The translations under genes were made by a program, and so were the position numbers. From Pelobates cultripes (taxonomy: Eukaryota > Chordata > Amphibia > Anura > Pelobatidae), in NCBI GenBank assembly GCA_933207985.1, contig OW240914.1:130086279-130150278 (forward strand): DNA of 64,000 nucleotides, given 5' to 3'. Below, piece by piece: positions 1 through 9,305 of this stretch. Numbering within the stretch: position 1 is the first letter of the stretch; each line of letters begins with the position of its first letter. Under the pieces are notes generated by a model. It saw nothing but the letters and a program-made list of their open reading frames with translations. It was not told the origin of the DNA and did no database searches.

Positions 1-47
<47 letters not shown>

Positions 48-133
48 CTATCTCTATCTTCTAAAGACCGTGAGAGCTAGTCAATTCATGTATGACTCTA
101 TACTATATATATATATATGTGTGTGTATATATA

Positions 134-178
<45 letters not shown>

Positions 179-244
179 TAAACTATCTTCTAAAGACCGT
201 GAGAGCTAGTCAATTCATGTATGACTCTATAATATATATATATA

Positions 245-295
<51 letters not shown>

Positions 296-316
296 CTATC
301 TTCTAAAGACCGTGTG

Positions 317-363
<47 letters not shown>

Positions 364-436
364 GTATATATATATATAATTATTAAACTATCTTCTAAAG
401 ACCATGAGAGCTAGTCAATTCATGTATGACTCTATA

Positions 437-485
<49 letters not shown>

Positions 486-507
486 GTGTGTGTATGTATG
501 TATTAAG
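1..507. repeat. TA/TG microsatellite with repeated inverted-terminal-repeat units
   Basis: Long (TA)n and (TG)n tracts alternate with copies of one unit of about 50 bp that begins CTATCTTCTAAAGACCGTG. Full copies lie at 54-103, 183-231 and 388-437, with a truncated copy at 295-314. The same unit occurs once in inverted orientation at 5738-5786, beyond the recombinase region of a Ngaro/DIRS-like element. The array therefore looks like the amplified left end of that element. The short frames through these tracts are not genes. Confidence 0.8.
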
Positions 508-780
508 GCCGTTTGGCCTGTAATTGTGGGAGGTGCTTGTTGTTCACTATTAGCCTACTTAAGAGACACCCCCTTACGTGGCTCCATACCGTTCGAGGTC
601 AGCATTGAATGAGGATCCACTTCCGGGTTGTCTCAGACGCCATCTTGGTTTTCAGTATCCACAAGTTTTTTTCCGCGGCAAGCTGTGTCCAGGAATCCTG
701 TTACAGGCCTTTCCGTTCGTCCAGCCTCTTCTGACCCCCGGTCATCGTCGTAGATCGTGCCCCAGGGACTCCTAAACCGT
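508..780 (+). other. GC-richer leader-like segment of the Ngaro/DIRS-like element
   Basis: This unique, GC-richer segment begins just inside the left terminal-repeat array. It contains a 65-codon frame at 578-775 that I do not recognise. Its position suggests the 5' leader of the retrotransposon whose RT starts near 3176, with another repeat inserted between. This is inference from position only. Confidence 0.35.
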
Positions 781-1451
781 AAGTTAGACCTGTAAAAGCA
801 ACAATAGAAAGGCCTGCGCCACATAAAATATTAAACAGAGTAAAGAAAACAAAGTCCAGATAAAAAAGTCCAACTTGTATGTCCTTACGAATAGTCTTTT
901 AAGGAGGCTGGTACAGTGGTAGGGTCTTCAGATATAGTAGTGGTTCCACTTATATAGAAGATAAAAGAGAGGGACAACCAATAGTGCAATATGTATGGCT
1001 CAAATATGGATGTGATAGAAAATAATGGTAGAGAACTCACATTTCCAAGAGCTTATATCCAGCTCTAGGGTAAGGCGCGTACAGCGGTATAATCCCCGCT
1101 TATGGGATATGTAATGGGTACCTCTCTGTCAATGGTGTCCAGTTCTCAGGAAAGAAGGAACAGCCAATAGTGCTCACTGTATAACAGTGTCAGTATAAAT
1201 TAAATAAAAACGTACTTACAAATGGAGAGCAGACGGACTGCTCTGTGATATCAGCATAAGTGGATTTATCCCCACCTAGGATTTCTTGGGGTGCAGGAAG
1301 CTTCCAAACAGTTTTAAAACCAAAGGGATAAAAAATTTAATAAAATGATAAAAAGCCAGGGTTAAAAATAAATTAAAAGTTATGTGTAAAAAAGATAATT
1401 GGCACAAACAAATGACCAAATATACTTTTAATACAAAAAAAAATATAAAAT

Positions 1452-1489
1452 TTCCATAACGCGTTTCGTCAAGACTTTTTCAAATGGAA
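1452..1489 (-). ncRNA. Degenerate hammerhead-ribozyme-like motif
   Basis: On the - strand TTCCAT and ATGGAA can form a 6-bp stem I. Between them are a degenerate CUGANGA-like box (TTGAAAA), a GTC/GAC stem II with a TT loop, GAAA, and CGCGTT. Spacing and order match a type I hammerhead with a minimal stem III. The first core box is mutated, so activity is unlikely. Confidence 0.4.
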
Positions 1490-2329
1490 TAACATACAAT
1501 ACCTGGCATTTTAGTGTTCTATAAGAACACAAGTAATTAGAATATTGGCGCCAAAAATGGTCCAGCCAATCAGAATTAAAATTAAATAAGCGAATTTAAA
1601 ACTCATAAATAACTATATGAGGGGATACTTTATAGTATGTATATAGAAAGAAACTATTTGACTGGCAAAAATAATAGTATATATTGGACAAATTGGAGGT
1701 CTGTACCTACAAAGCCCTACAGTAATGCGATGTGTATCTATTGGGAAAAGAGAAGGGTAGCCAAAACGGAAAAGAATCAGCTCCTTAATGTCTTATAAAT
1801 TGGTGTTCCTGCAAAGTGATCACCTGACAATTGTCTTTATTAGATCCTTATTGTTAGCAAGATATCACCAGCTAAAAAGTCGCCCATCAGGGGTTAACAA
1901 AAGAGAATTTCCCATAGAGCCACTAGAATAGTATAAATAAAGAAGGGGAGGAGGTTTTGACTACAGCATTGCAATCAATAGTGCAAGAAAAAATAATAAC
2001 CCCTTGGTGTGGGTTATATACTTATTATGGGGGGGGGGGGGAAACTGCCAAAAAGCCCCTCTAATATCTTTATAAAGGGAAGAAAAGTTCTGCACTGGTC
2101 CCTATTGTCCTCCTAACACCTTCGAGGGTGTTCTAATCTATGACTCAATCTGCAGGAGAGAGAGAAATATACTGCCTAGTGTACCATCACATTAGCTGTG
2201 GGAACGGCACTGTATAAAGTAAAGAAAAAATAATAAAATAACCTACAAGGGTCTAAATACCCATAGTGAAAAGAAGTGTCCCTAAAGTGAGCAAACAAAT
2301 AGTGATGAAGAAATAGTGACGAGCTGAAC

Positions 2330-2373
2330 GCCCGACGCGCGTTTCGGTGTATAGCAACACCTTCGTCAGGGGC
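2330..2373 (-). ncRNA. Hammerhead-ribozyme-like motif, type I with minimal stem III
   Basis: On the - strand the order is GCCC, CTGACGA, an extra A, GGTGT, a 6-nt loop, ACACC, GAAA, CGCGC, GTC, GGGC. Stem I would be GCCC/GGGC and stem II GGTGT/ACACC. CUGANGA, GAAA and the GUC cleavage triplet match the hammerhead core. The extra A after CTGACGA departs from the standard core and may weaken or abolish cleavage. A second copy at 54059-54103 keeps the core but changes a stem II base pair in a compensatory way. Confidence 0.55.
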
Positions 2374-3175
2374 TAAGAAATGTCTTGTGGAAAAGCCGGG
2401 ACTTTTAAATCGCCGTGTACCCAATCAAATGTGAGGTCCCCCCCTACGTCATTAGATCATGTGTCCGGGATATCCTCGCGTCATTAATGACGTGTAACCC
2501 CATGTGACCTAGCCTGTAGGCGGGGCGAATTACGTCAATAATGACGCATTGCCCACACGTGGCTGTCCATGGATAGAGGGAATGGGCTGGACAGTTAGAT
2601 GGACGTCATTTGATTGACGAGTCAAGTTATATATTCGCCGATCATGGGCTAGAAAGAGTCTATGAATAAATAGGGAAGTCATGATGTTTAAACATTCCTA
2701 AAATATATTGCTTCATTTAGTGTCTATTAAAATTACTCTGTCTGATAGAGATATAAGTAGCTGTATATATAAGATATTTTATTATCTGAAAAATGTAACT
2801 TTTTTCTTTTAATCAATTTTATTCTACAATGATTGCTACAAAGTAAAGGAACAGAGAGATATAACCCTATAGTTAATCAGCAGATGCCATCCTGCTTAGA
2901 GGATGCATTAACTGTGTAAATGTTAAGAAGGGTCATATTTGGTATTTTACAGTGTTAATAATAAATGAAGAAAATATTCAATGGTACTATTACATCAATT
3001 GACTTTAAGGGGATTGGCACAGGATTTATATAAGAGGTATGAGTGATGGGTTAAATTATTTACAGTGCTAGTTAAAAGTTACAAGTTGTCATGCTTTTTA
3101 TGAAGAGATTATGTAATGAAGGGACTATAGGTAAACCCTTTCTGGATTCTGGAATGCCCTAATTTACAATCCGCA

Positions 3176-3904
3176 CAGCACAACCCCACAGCTGTTGACA
3201 CTCTCATAGCTCAGGAAGTTGCTGAAGGTTTCTTATTGGGGCCTTTCCAGTCTCCTCCGTTCAACGAATGGCACACTAACCCCATTGGTATTGTCACAGG
3301 GAAATCTTCCCTTAAACAAAGACTCATTATTGAACTCTCTGCCCCACACTTATCGGCTAACCCCAGTCTCAATTCCCTCATACCCTCCGAAGAATTCTCC
3401 CTGCTATACACTACCATAGATCACGTCATTACAGCTATCATACAGGCAGGGGCCGCAGCATGCCTTAGTAAGACCGATATTACTCACGCCTTTAAATTGC
3501 TGCCAATTCACCGTACACTGTGGCACCTGCACGGCATCAAGTGGTCCTGGAACTACTACTTTTTCTCCCAATTAACTTTTGGGTCCAAAAGTAGCCCTGC
3601 TATTTTCAACACATTTGCCGAAGCATTGTGCTGGTTACTATTGAACATAGCCAGATGCCCTACTGTATTACATTACCTGGATGATTTCTTACTGGTCGAG
3701 GATAACACTTCCCCTCCCAGTAGCCTCAAAGCTACCACCAAGCTATTCGAGCAGCTAGGTGTCCCAATCTCCCCAAAGAAAACTGAGGGGTCCGACACGA
3801 TTATCACATTCCTGGGTATTCAATTAGACTCAACCACAATACAAGCAAGCCTGCCACACGACAAGATAGGAAACATTCTTACCTACATCAACTACTACCT
3901 TTAG
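3176..3904 (+). pseudogene. Reverse transcriptase of a Ngaro/DIRS-like retrotransposon
   Basis: The frame encodes an RNA-dependent DNA polymerase domain. It has an early IIELSAP-type block, a KTDITHAFKLLPI block carrying the first catalytic Asp, and the YLDDFLLV motif with the Asp pair. The frame is read from about 3176 through the ATG at 3236 without a stop and ends at a TAG at 3902-3904. The following RNase H region continues in the same frame, so this stop is probably a lesion. The N-terminal part and any gag are missing. A related copy lies at 27618-29210. The RT plus tyrosine recombinase order places it among YR retrotransposons. Confidence 0.8.
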
Positions 3905-4605
3905 CTCGGTACTTGCAACCGCAAAGAGCTACAGTCCCTGCTGGGTTCTCTAAATTTTGCCATGCGTAGCATACCTCAAGGCCGCTCCTTCATATCACGA
4001 CTCTTGTATCTATTTCCACTCTTTCTACACGACACACACAGGTTGTCCTTAGATACCCAAGCTACGGCAGACTTATGCACATGGAAGAAATTTTTAACCA
4101 CTTTGAATGGTAAAAGTATGTTCCTCCCTCAATTGACTGACTCATCACCTACCATTTGGTCAGATGCGGCATCTACCACAGGTTTTGCAGCAGTTTTTGG
4201 GAACGAATGGCTTTGGGGCTGCTGGCCTACAGCAGTTCAGGATTTGGTGGGTTTTTCCACTACCTCAGCTCTCTTTGAGATCTATCCCATCGTGGCGGCT
4301 GCTGTAGCATGGGGTCATTTATGGGCAAACTTGCCAGTACATTGCTACTTGGATAACCAGGCAACCTGTCACATCATCAACAAAGGTCGTTCCAAATCCC
4401 TACGATCATGAGATTTCTGAAGAAACTCACTTGGTTGGCTGCTTGTCATAATTTCTTCCTGTATTGTTTCCATGTTCCAGGTGTATGTAACACAGCTGCT
4501 GACAGTTTATCTCGTTTTAAATTCCAGGCATTCCATCAAGCTCTCCCGTCAGCCGTGCTCACAGCCACAACTACTCCAACATTTCAGCAACTAGTACTGG
4601 ACTAG
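3905..4605 (+). pseudogene. RNase H-like domain of the Ngaro/DIRS-like element
   Basis: Directly follows the RT in the same frame after one stop codon. The segment IWSDAASTTGFAAVFG fits the first acidic strand of RNase H. FEIYPIVAAAVAWG supplies the second acidic residue and YLDNQATCHIINKGRS the third. Near 4405 the reading shifts frame, and the 4408-4605 frame continues with HVPGVCNTAADSLSR, the typical end of the RNase H domain in DIRS-group elements. One stop and one frameshift show that the copy is dead. Confidence 0.75.
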
Positions 4606-4613
4606 ACGCCATT

Positions 4614-5541
4614 ATGCATCATAGCAAGGCACTGTCCCAATTGGCACTGTCAAACAATATGCACAAAACATACGACAGGGCCTTTACATTATTCAAAAGA
4701 TTCCTTTCGGAACAGAACATCATGCAACCATTTGTCATGACATCTTTGTTGGGGTTTGCTTCTTTTTGCCACCTTAAACTTAAGATGTCATACAACACCA
4801 TCAAACTTTATCTAAGAGGCATTCAACACCATATGCTAACCTTACAACCAAACACAAGTTTCATGGCCTCTCACCAGATTAAGACTGTCCTCAGGGGCAT
4901 TCAGAAATCTGAACCCACACGTACATCACAAAGGCTACCCATAGACAACCATATTTTCAAAGCATTATCTAACTTGCTCGATTTTAAAACCTTTTGACAC
5001 CAACACAAATTCTGTCATCAAAGCAGCAATCTACATAGCTTTCTATGGATTCCTAAGACCTAGAGAATTCACTACGACCAACGCCACACAATCTACTCCT
5101 ATTCTCCTCTATTCCCACTTAACAAAACACATGGATCATTACATCCTGACTCTACCTCACTCCAAGACCAGTCAGCATGCACCAGTAAAAATACCATACT
5201 ATCCTGCGCACAACAGGTGGTGCCCAGTCACTATCTTTGATGCATACATACAGCATCAAAACTCACTACCATCACAACCATTATTCATTTTACAAAGTTA
5301 GGTACTCACCACTACGACCTTCATGATCTACGTCAGGTCTTTACTCATGCAGCTGGGCCTCAACCCAGCTAACTACTCGGGGCACTCCTTCCGTATAGGG
5401 GCAGCATCCACGGCCTCCAGTGTTAACATTCCAGTTCATGTTATAAAAGCACTGAGGCGCTGGAAATCATCCGCTTACTCACGGTACATACCGAACCCAG
5501 TACAAGAATTAAGGAATGCATTCAAAGACATGTCTAGTTGA
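4614..5541 (+). pseudogene. Tyrosine recombinase of the Ngaro/DIRS-like element
   Basis: An N-terminal SAM-like core-binding region (4614-4997) is followed after a frameshift by FYGFLRPREF, which supplies the first catalytic Arg (around 5040-5070). After another break, the 5323-5541 frame gives GHSFRIGAAS (the HxxR box) and RRWKSSAYSRYI (the nucleophilic Tyr). All catalytic boxes of a tyrosine recombinase are readable, but split over frames. This enzyme would insert the circular DNA intermediate of the element. The HSFRIGAAS type resembles Ngaro more than the DIRS1-type recombinase found at 8376-9305. Confidence 0.8.
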
Positions 5542-5737
5542 TATGTGTATTTGAATTGGTTGTCTGTAATAAATTTGATTATTTAATTTTGCCCTCTTCT
5601 TTCTCAGGCCTACCTCATAGTCGGTTCTGGCACACCACAACTGACTTGCTCTTTTATACCATCCTACGTTCATTATGGTATTTTACTCTGTACTATCATA
5701 AGCACCTAACACAAATATGTGTGTGTGTGTGTGTGTG

Positions 5738-5786
5738 TATAGATTCATACATGAATTGACTAGCTCTCACGGTCTTTAGAAGATAG
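5738..5786 (-). repeat. Right inverted terminal repeat of the Ngaro/DIRS-like element
   Basis: The reverse complement matches the units at 54-103, 183-231 and 388-437 with about one mismatch in 49 bases. A (GT)n tract at 5717-5738 adjoins it on the inner side, mirroring the TA/TG tracts beside the left copies. Left and right copies bracket the RT, RNase H and recombinase remains. Confidence 0.75.
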
Positions 5787-6530
5787 AAGTTCCATAATAT
5801 ATAGTGTGTGTCAGTGTCAGTGTCCGGACTGGGAATTAAAAGCAGCTCTGGAAAAAAATATTTACCAGCCCCATAATGCGTCGCGCAGAGTTAGAACAGA
5901 TAACTTAAAATTAAAAAGTACTTAAACGTAAAAAGCGCACTCATAGGATTCAAAATAAACAAAAGTGCAGATTTATTTTAAGCAGACGTGCCTTTGCATG
6001 TAATCAATGTTTCAGTCCAACTACCTTGCCATATTAAGGAAATCTTGTTAATGGGACTGAAATGGTGAATGTATGTAGGGCACAACTGTAAAAAATGTTT
6101 ATTTTGAAGTCCTGTGGGTTTGCTCTTCACTTTAAATATGTTCTTGTGCTGGAGTATGCACCTAGCAAAAAGACTGGGCCAATATCTGCTCATTACATAT
6201 GGTACATATTAATGACATTTCTCTGTGTATTATGCATATATAAATGTACATTAATATGTGTAACTATAATGGGCATAATTATATATATATATATATATAT
6301 ATAACTAATGCACACATTAATATACATGTCATACCAGTGGCTGATCCAGAGCCTGAGCCCGAGAGGGGCACTTGTAGATTGTTTAAAGAAATATTCCATG
6401 CACAATAACCACTACTCCTGTGTAGTGCTTATGGTGCCAGGAGTGTCGGCACCCCCTTCCAGAATAAGAACAGTTTGACAACTTACCTGGAGTCTGCTGG
6501 GATATGGGGCTGTAGTAGGGTATAGGAGCA
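5787..6530. other. Intergenic DNA without recognisable gene
   Basis: Unique-looking AT-rich DNA with a short (AT)n tract at about 6280-6302. Short frames on both strands look random. I see no conserved motif and no tRNA-like fold. Confidence 0.5.
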
Positions 6531-6532
6531 GT

Positions 6533-6660
6533 GGTGCAATGTGTGAGGGGTGCAATGTGTGAGGGGTGCAATGTGTGAGGGGTGCAATGTGTGAGGGGTG
6601 CAATGTGTGAGGGGTGCAATGTGTGTGAAAGGTTCAGTGTGTGTGAAAGGTTCAGTGTGT
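6533..6660. repeat. 16-bp minisatellite and related short tandem units
   Basis: About six head-to-tail copies of GTGCAATGTGTGAGGG run from 6533 to about 6625. Two copies of a GTGTGTGAAAGGTTCA unit follow. The antisense translation gives a repetitive SHIAPLTHCTPHT pattern that is a product of the repeat, not a protein. Confidence 0.85.
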
Positions 6661-6692
6661 GGGCGTAGGGGGGAAGTGTGTGAATGTGTATG

Positions 6693-6753
6693 GGGCTAGA
6701 GTTCACTCTTACTACTGTGACCACCAGGAAGTGGTGAGAGTGAACTCTAGCCC
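6693..6753. repeat. 17-bp inverted repeat with a third direct copy
   Basis: GGGCTAGAGTTCACTCT at 6693-6709 pairs exactly with 6737-6753. A third, slightly diverged copy follows at about 6763-6780. Probably a fragment of a palindromic transposon end. Confidence 0.6.
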
Positions 6754-7063
6754 ATAGCTCCAGGGCTAGAGTTCACCCTTGTGAGAGCCGGAGCGTTGCC
6801 CCGGGTCCTCTCTTCCTCCCCTGTTGGCTGCCTGCAAGGTGCCTGCGGAACGGGGAGGGAGATCGGCCGGCAGGGGAAAGCCTCGGGGGGGAGGGGGGGG
6901 GGAAATTGCCCGTTGCCCCCCCCCATCCACCAGTGATATATACTGCCCCTATGAGTGTCTTTATCTCCAGCCCCTCTGTGTGCCTTTTTGTCTCACCCTC
7001 ACTGCTCCTCTGTGTCAATGTCTCCCCTCTCCTTCCCAGTCTCTCTTTCCCCCTCTGCCTCTA

Positions 7064-7068
7064 TATAT

Positions 7069-7160
<92 letters not shown>
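7064..7160. repeat. (TA)n microsatellite
   Basis: About 95 bases of nearly pure TA dinucleotide repeat, preceded by a C/T-rich stretch. Poly Tyr-Ile frames on both strands are artefacts. Confidence 0.95.
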
Positions 7161-7166
<6 letters not shown>

Positions 7167-7174
7167 TAATTGTA

Positions 7175-7716
7175 ACGGAGCTCCCTGTACTCCGACCGAG
7201 TACCCTCCGTGCGCTTCCTGAGGACTCCAAACACTGCAGCCGACACCACAACCACCGCAGACTCCACAACCGCCGTAGCTTAACTGGAGTCTCGCCGTCT
7301 TCCTTCCACCCTGGATCAGCTTCTGTCCTCCAGGACCGTGTGGGGAAGACCTCTCCTCCAGGAGAGCGTAACAGGAACAGCTCTTAAAAGAGCTAAGTGA
7401 TTAAAAGCTCAGGGGAGTATGCAGAGCATAGCAATCCCCAGTGTGATATAGCAGTTCCCTCCAATAACGAGACAAGGCTACGTATTGAGGGTCAAGAAGA
7501 TCTGATGTTTAATGGCACACACTCTGCTTTTATGAGATTCTGCCCATGCAAGGGAGACACCCACATAATTAGCAGTATAACCAATCGGAACAATATACAT
7601 TCGGGGAAATTCCCATCCCTCAGATAATCACATAACATAATTAAAACAGAACAGTAAAAATACAGTTTTTATACATGTACTATAACTTCCAAACTACACA
7701 TCCAATCTTCATAAAA
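7175..7716. repeat. Unclassified, possibly LTR-like repeat, 5' part, split by the DIRS insertion
   Basis: Starts TGTAACGGAGCTCC. It shares a block around TTTTATGAGATTCT and CCCATGCAAGGGAG with 49518-49550, where the neighbouring repeat starts TGTAGCGGAG at about 47360. The matching continuation (ACATATTTGG and CAAGGGGTTCAAAAGTTA) lies at 15583-15660, across the DIRS element. So the DIRS element inserted into a copy of this family. Class unknown; no protein frame seen. Confidence 0.5.
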
Positions 7717-7941
7717 ATTCCTAGATTTTACTAGTATCATGACGTAAAGTCATGATTTTATTAAAGACACGGAGGCGAGTATTATGCATAACTCTTTCTT
7801 TATTTCCTCAGCAGCAAAGATAGAGGAATATAAATATTATCAAATTGAAAGCAAAAAACTGTATAAGTACACAGGCAACCAATAGCATAACATAGGAAGT
7901 GGCTATATAAGGCCTGTGTCTCCCACAATCCTCCTCTTTCT
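7717..7941 (-). repeat. 3' inverted terminal repeat of the DIRS element, with terminal extension
   Basis: From about 7757 to 7941 this is the reverse complement of 15391-15581, with scattered differences. The outer 40 bases (7717-7756) are absent from the other terminal repeat but reappear inverted in the internal complementary region. That fits the known one-sided extension of DIRS1 right ends. Confidence 0.88.
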
Positions 7942-8269
7942 TGCGAAAACCGAGGACCAGCTAAGACGAAACGATATCCCACATGGTCAGAAACAGGAAC
8001 GGAAGCGCTTCAACAACTTCAAGCTAAAAGAGAGAGAGAAATATGGTAATAACTAAACCCAAACTGTTTGCTTACCAGTCAGAACTGTTGGTCATTCATG
8101 AAACTGAAACGAAATCTGAAATTACAACATATGATTGACATCAAGCAGTTATATGCTTCAAACGAAAGTCAAGACAAAAAAGAGGACCAAAATGTAACAT
8201 ACCTGGAAAATCCAAAAAAAAAAAAAAGCGCATCTCCCTCGCAAACCCCCACACCGGGAGGGTGGGAGG
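7942..8269. other. DIRS 3' untranslated region
   Basis: Lies between the inner edge of the 3' inverted repeat and the internal complementary region. It holds a 79-codon + strand frame (8068-8307) without recognisable motifs and a 10-A run at about 8214-8225. I see nothing coding. Confidence 0.5.
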
Positions 8270-8370
8270 GAATAATACTCGCCTCCGTGTCTTTAATAAA
8301 ATCATGACTTTACGTCATGATACTAGTAAAATCTAGGAATTTTATTAAAGACACGGAGGCTCATATTATG
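8270..8370. repeat. DIRS internal complementary region
   Basis: The left half (to about 8340) is the reverse complement of the 3' end of the element, extension included. The right half (about 8336-8370) is the reverse complement of the 5' end. The two ends differ at a short tag beside GGAGGC (GAGTATTATG against TCATATTATG), and each half carries the correct one. The whole block equals the predicted circle junction in opposite orientation, as the rolling-circle model for DIRS1 requires. Confidence 0.9.
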
Positions 8371-8375
8371 CAAGT

Positions 8376-9305
8376 TCAAAGCTGTGCTACTATCTGAGAT
8401 GCGATGTGTTCAATTGGTTTGAAATAGAAGTCTCGGAAGGTGGACTCACGAGACCAGTCTGCAGCTCGCATGATGTCCTCCAGACGGCAACCCACTAAAG
8501 ATGCCTTCGAGGCCATGGCACCCCTCACGGAGTGAGGCGTAAAGGTAGAAGTGTCTATACCCGCTAGGGATAAAAGCCAACGAATCCAACGCGCTAGCGT
8601 CGGAGTCGACACCGGTTGATGAGGTGCCTTAAAGGAAATGAATAGGGGATGACGATCAGAAGAACGAAACGTTCTTGTAGCATCCATATAAGCCTTAAGA
8701 CAATCCACCGGACAGAGTGCCGGGCACCCTGAGAACCTAGGGTACACGAAGGATTTGGATGCCGACTTAGTCCTCCTAGAGATGTTGAAAGTAACACCCT
8801 CAGGAGTAAACACGATGGCACCCCAATCCAGGGCCCTGACATCGGAGACTCTCTAACAAGAGATAAGACAAAGCAGCATAACCAGTTTGGATGACAGCTG
8901 TTTGAGAGTCAATGCTTGGTTAGGGTACCAAGCCGATAGGAACTGCAACATTATGTTGACGTCCCAAAAGGCCGAAAAACGCGACCGGGGTGGACGGGCG
9001 AGGCGAATACCTCTAATAAGGCGACATATAAAAGGATGCCTACCGACGGGTGTGCCTTCTAAACCATCGTGTCCGGCAGAAATGGCCGAGCGAAAAAGAT
9101 TGATAGTCCTGTACGCCTTGCCCGAATCGAACAGGAACGTGAGAAATTCCATGATCAGATGGAGAGGGGCAGATACGGGATCCATTGCCCGTTCCATGCA
9201 CCAACCCGACCAAGACTTCCATGCTGCTCGATAAGCTGATCGTGTGCCCGGGGCCCACGCGTTATCGAGGAGCAAGAGAGTTGTCTGTGGAACGTTAGGG
9301 ACAAT
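8376..9305 (-). pseudogene. DIRS1-type tyrosine recombinase, one internal stop
   Basis: The N-terminal core-binding part (DNAWAPGTRSAYRAAWKSW, from about 9305) is followed by the catalytic domain. RVSDVRALDW carries the first Arg, HSVRGAMASKAS is the HxxR box and STFRDFYFKP holds the Tyr nucleophile. A TAG at 8853-8855 interrupts the frame one residue before the first catalytic Arg; by family alignment a sense codon is expected there. The frame is otherwise open to its natural stop at 8376. The product would integrate the circular intermediate. As assembled it is broken by a single point change, which could also be a sequencing or allelic difference. Confidence 0.88.

Larger units (their letters stand above)
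781..3140 (-). repeat. Unclassified retroelement-like repeat with hammerhead-like motifs
   Basis: An AT-rich stretch with no convincing protein-coding frame. It separates the leader-like segment from the RT. It contains two hammerhead-ribozyme-like motifs on the - strand (1452-1489 and 2330-2373), a 13-G run at 2029-2041, and a small hairpin with ACACC/GGTGT arms near 2118-2134. The hairpin and the second hammerhead-like motif recur together at 53750-54103, so part of this stretch is a dispersed family. A relationship to Penelope-like retroelements, which are known to carry hammerhead motifs, is inference: no Penelope RT or GIY-YIG frame is visible here. Confidence 0.5.

Noticed and set aside
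70..294. Small Tyr/Ile/Cys/Val-rich frames over the microsatellites (also at 6824-7269 and 30941-31605)
   Set aside because: They are translations of TA, TG and TATG repeats without any domain.
2117..2135. ACACCTTCGAGGGTGT hairpin as a transcription terminator
   Set aside because: No T-run follows, and in vertebrate DNA such hairpins do not terminate pol II; its repetition beside the hammerhead-like motifs marks it as part of a repeat.
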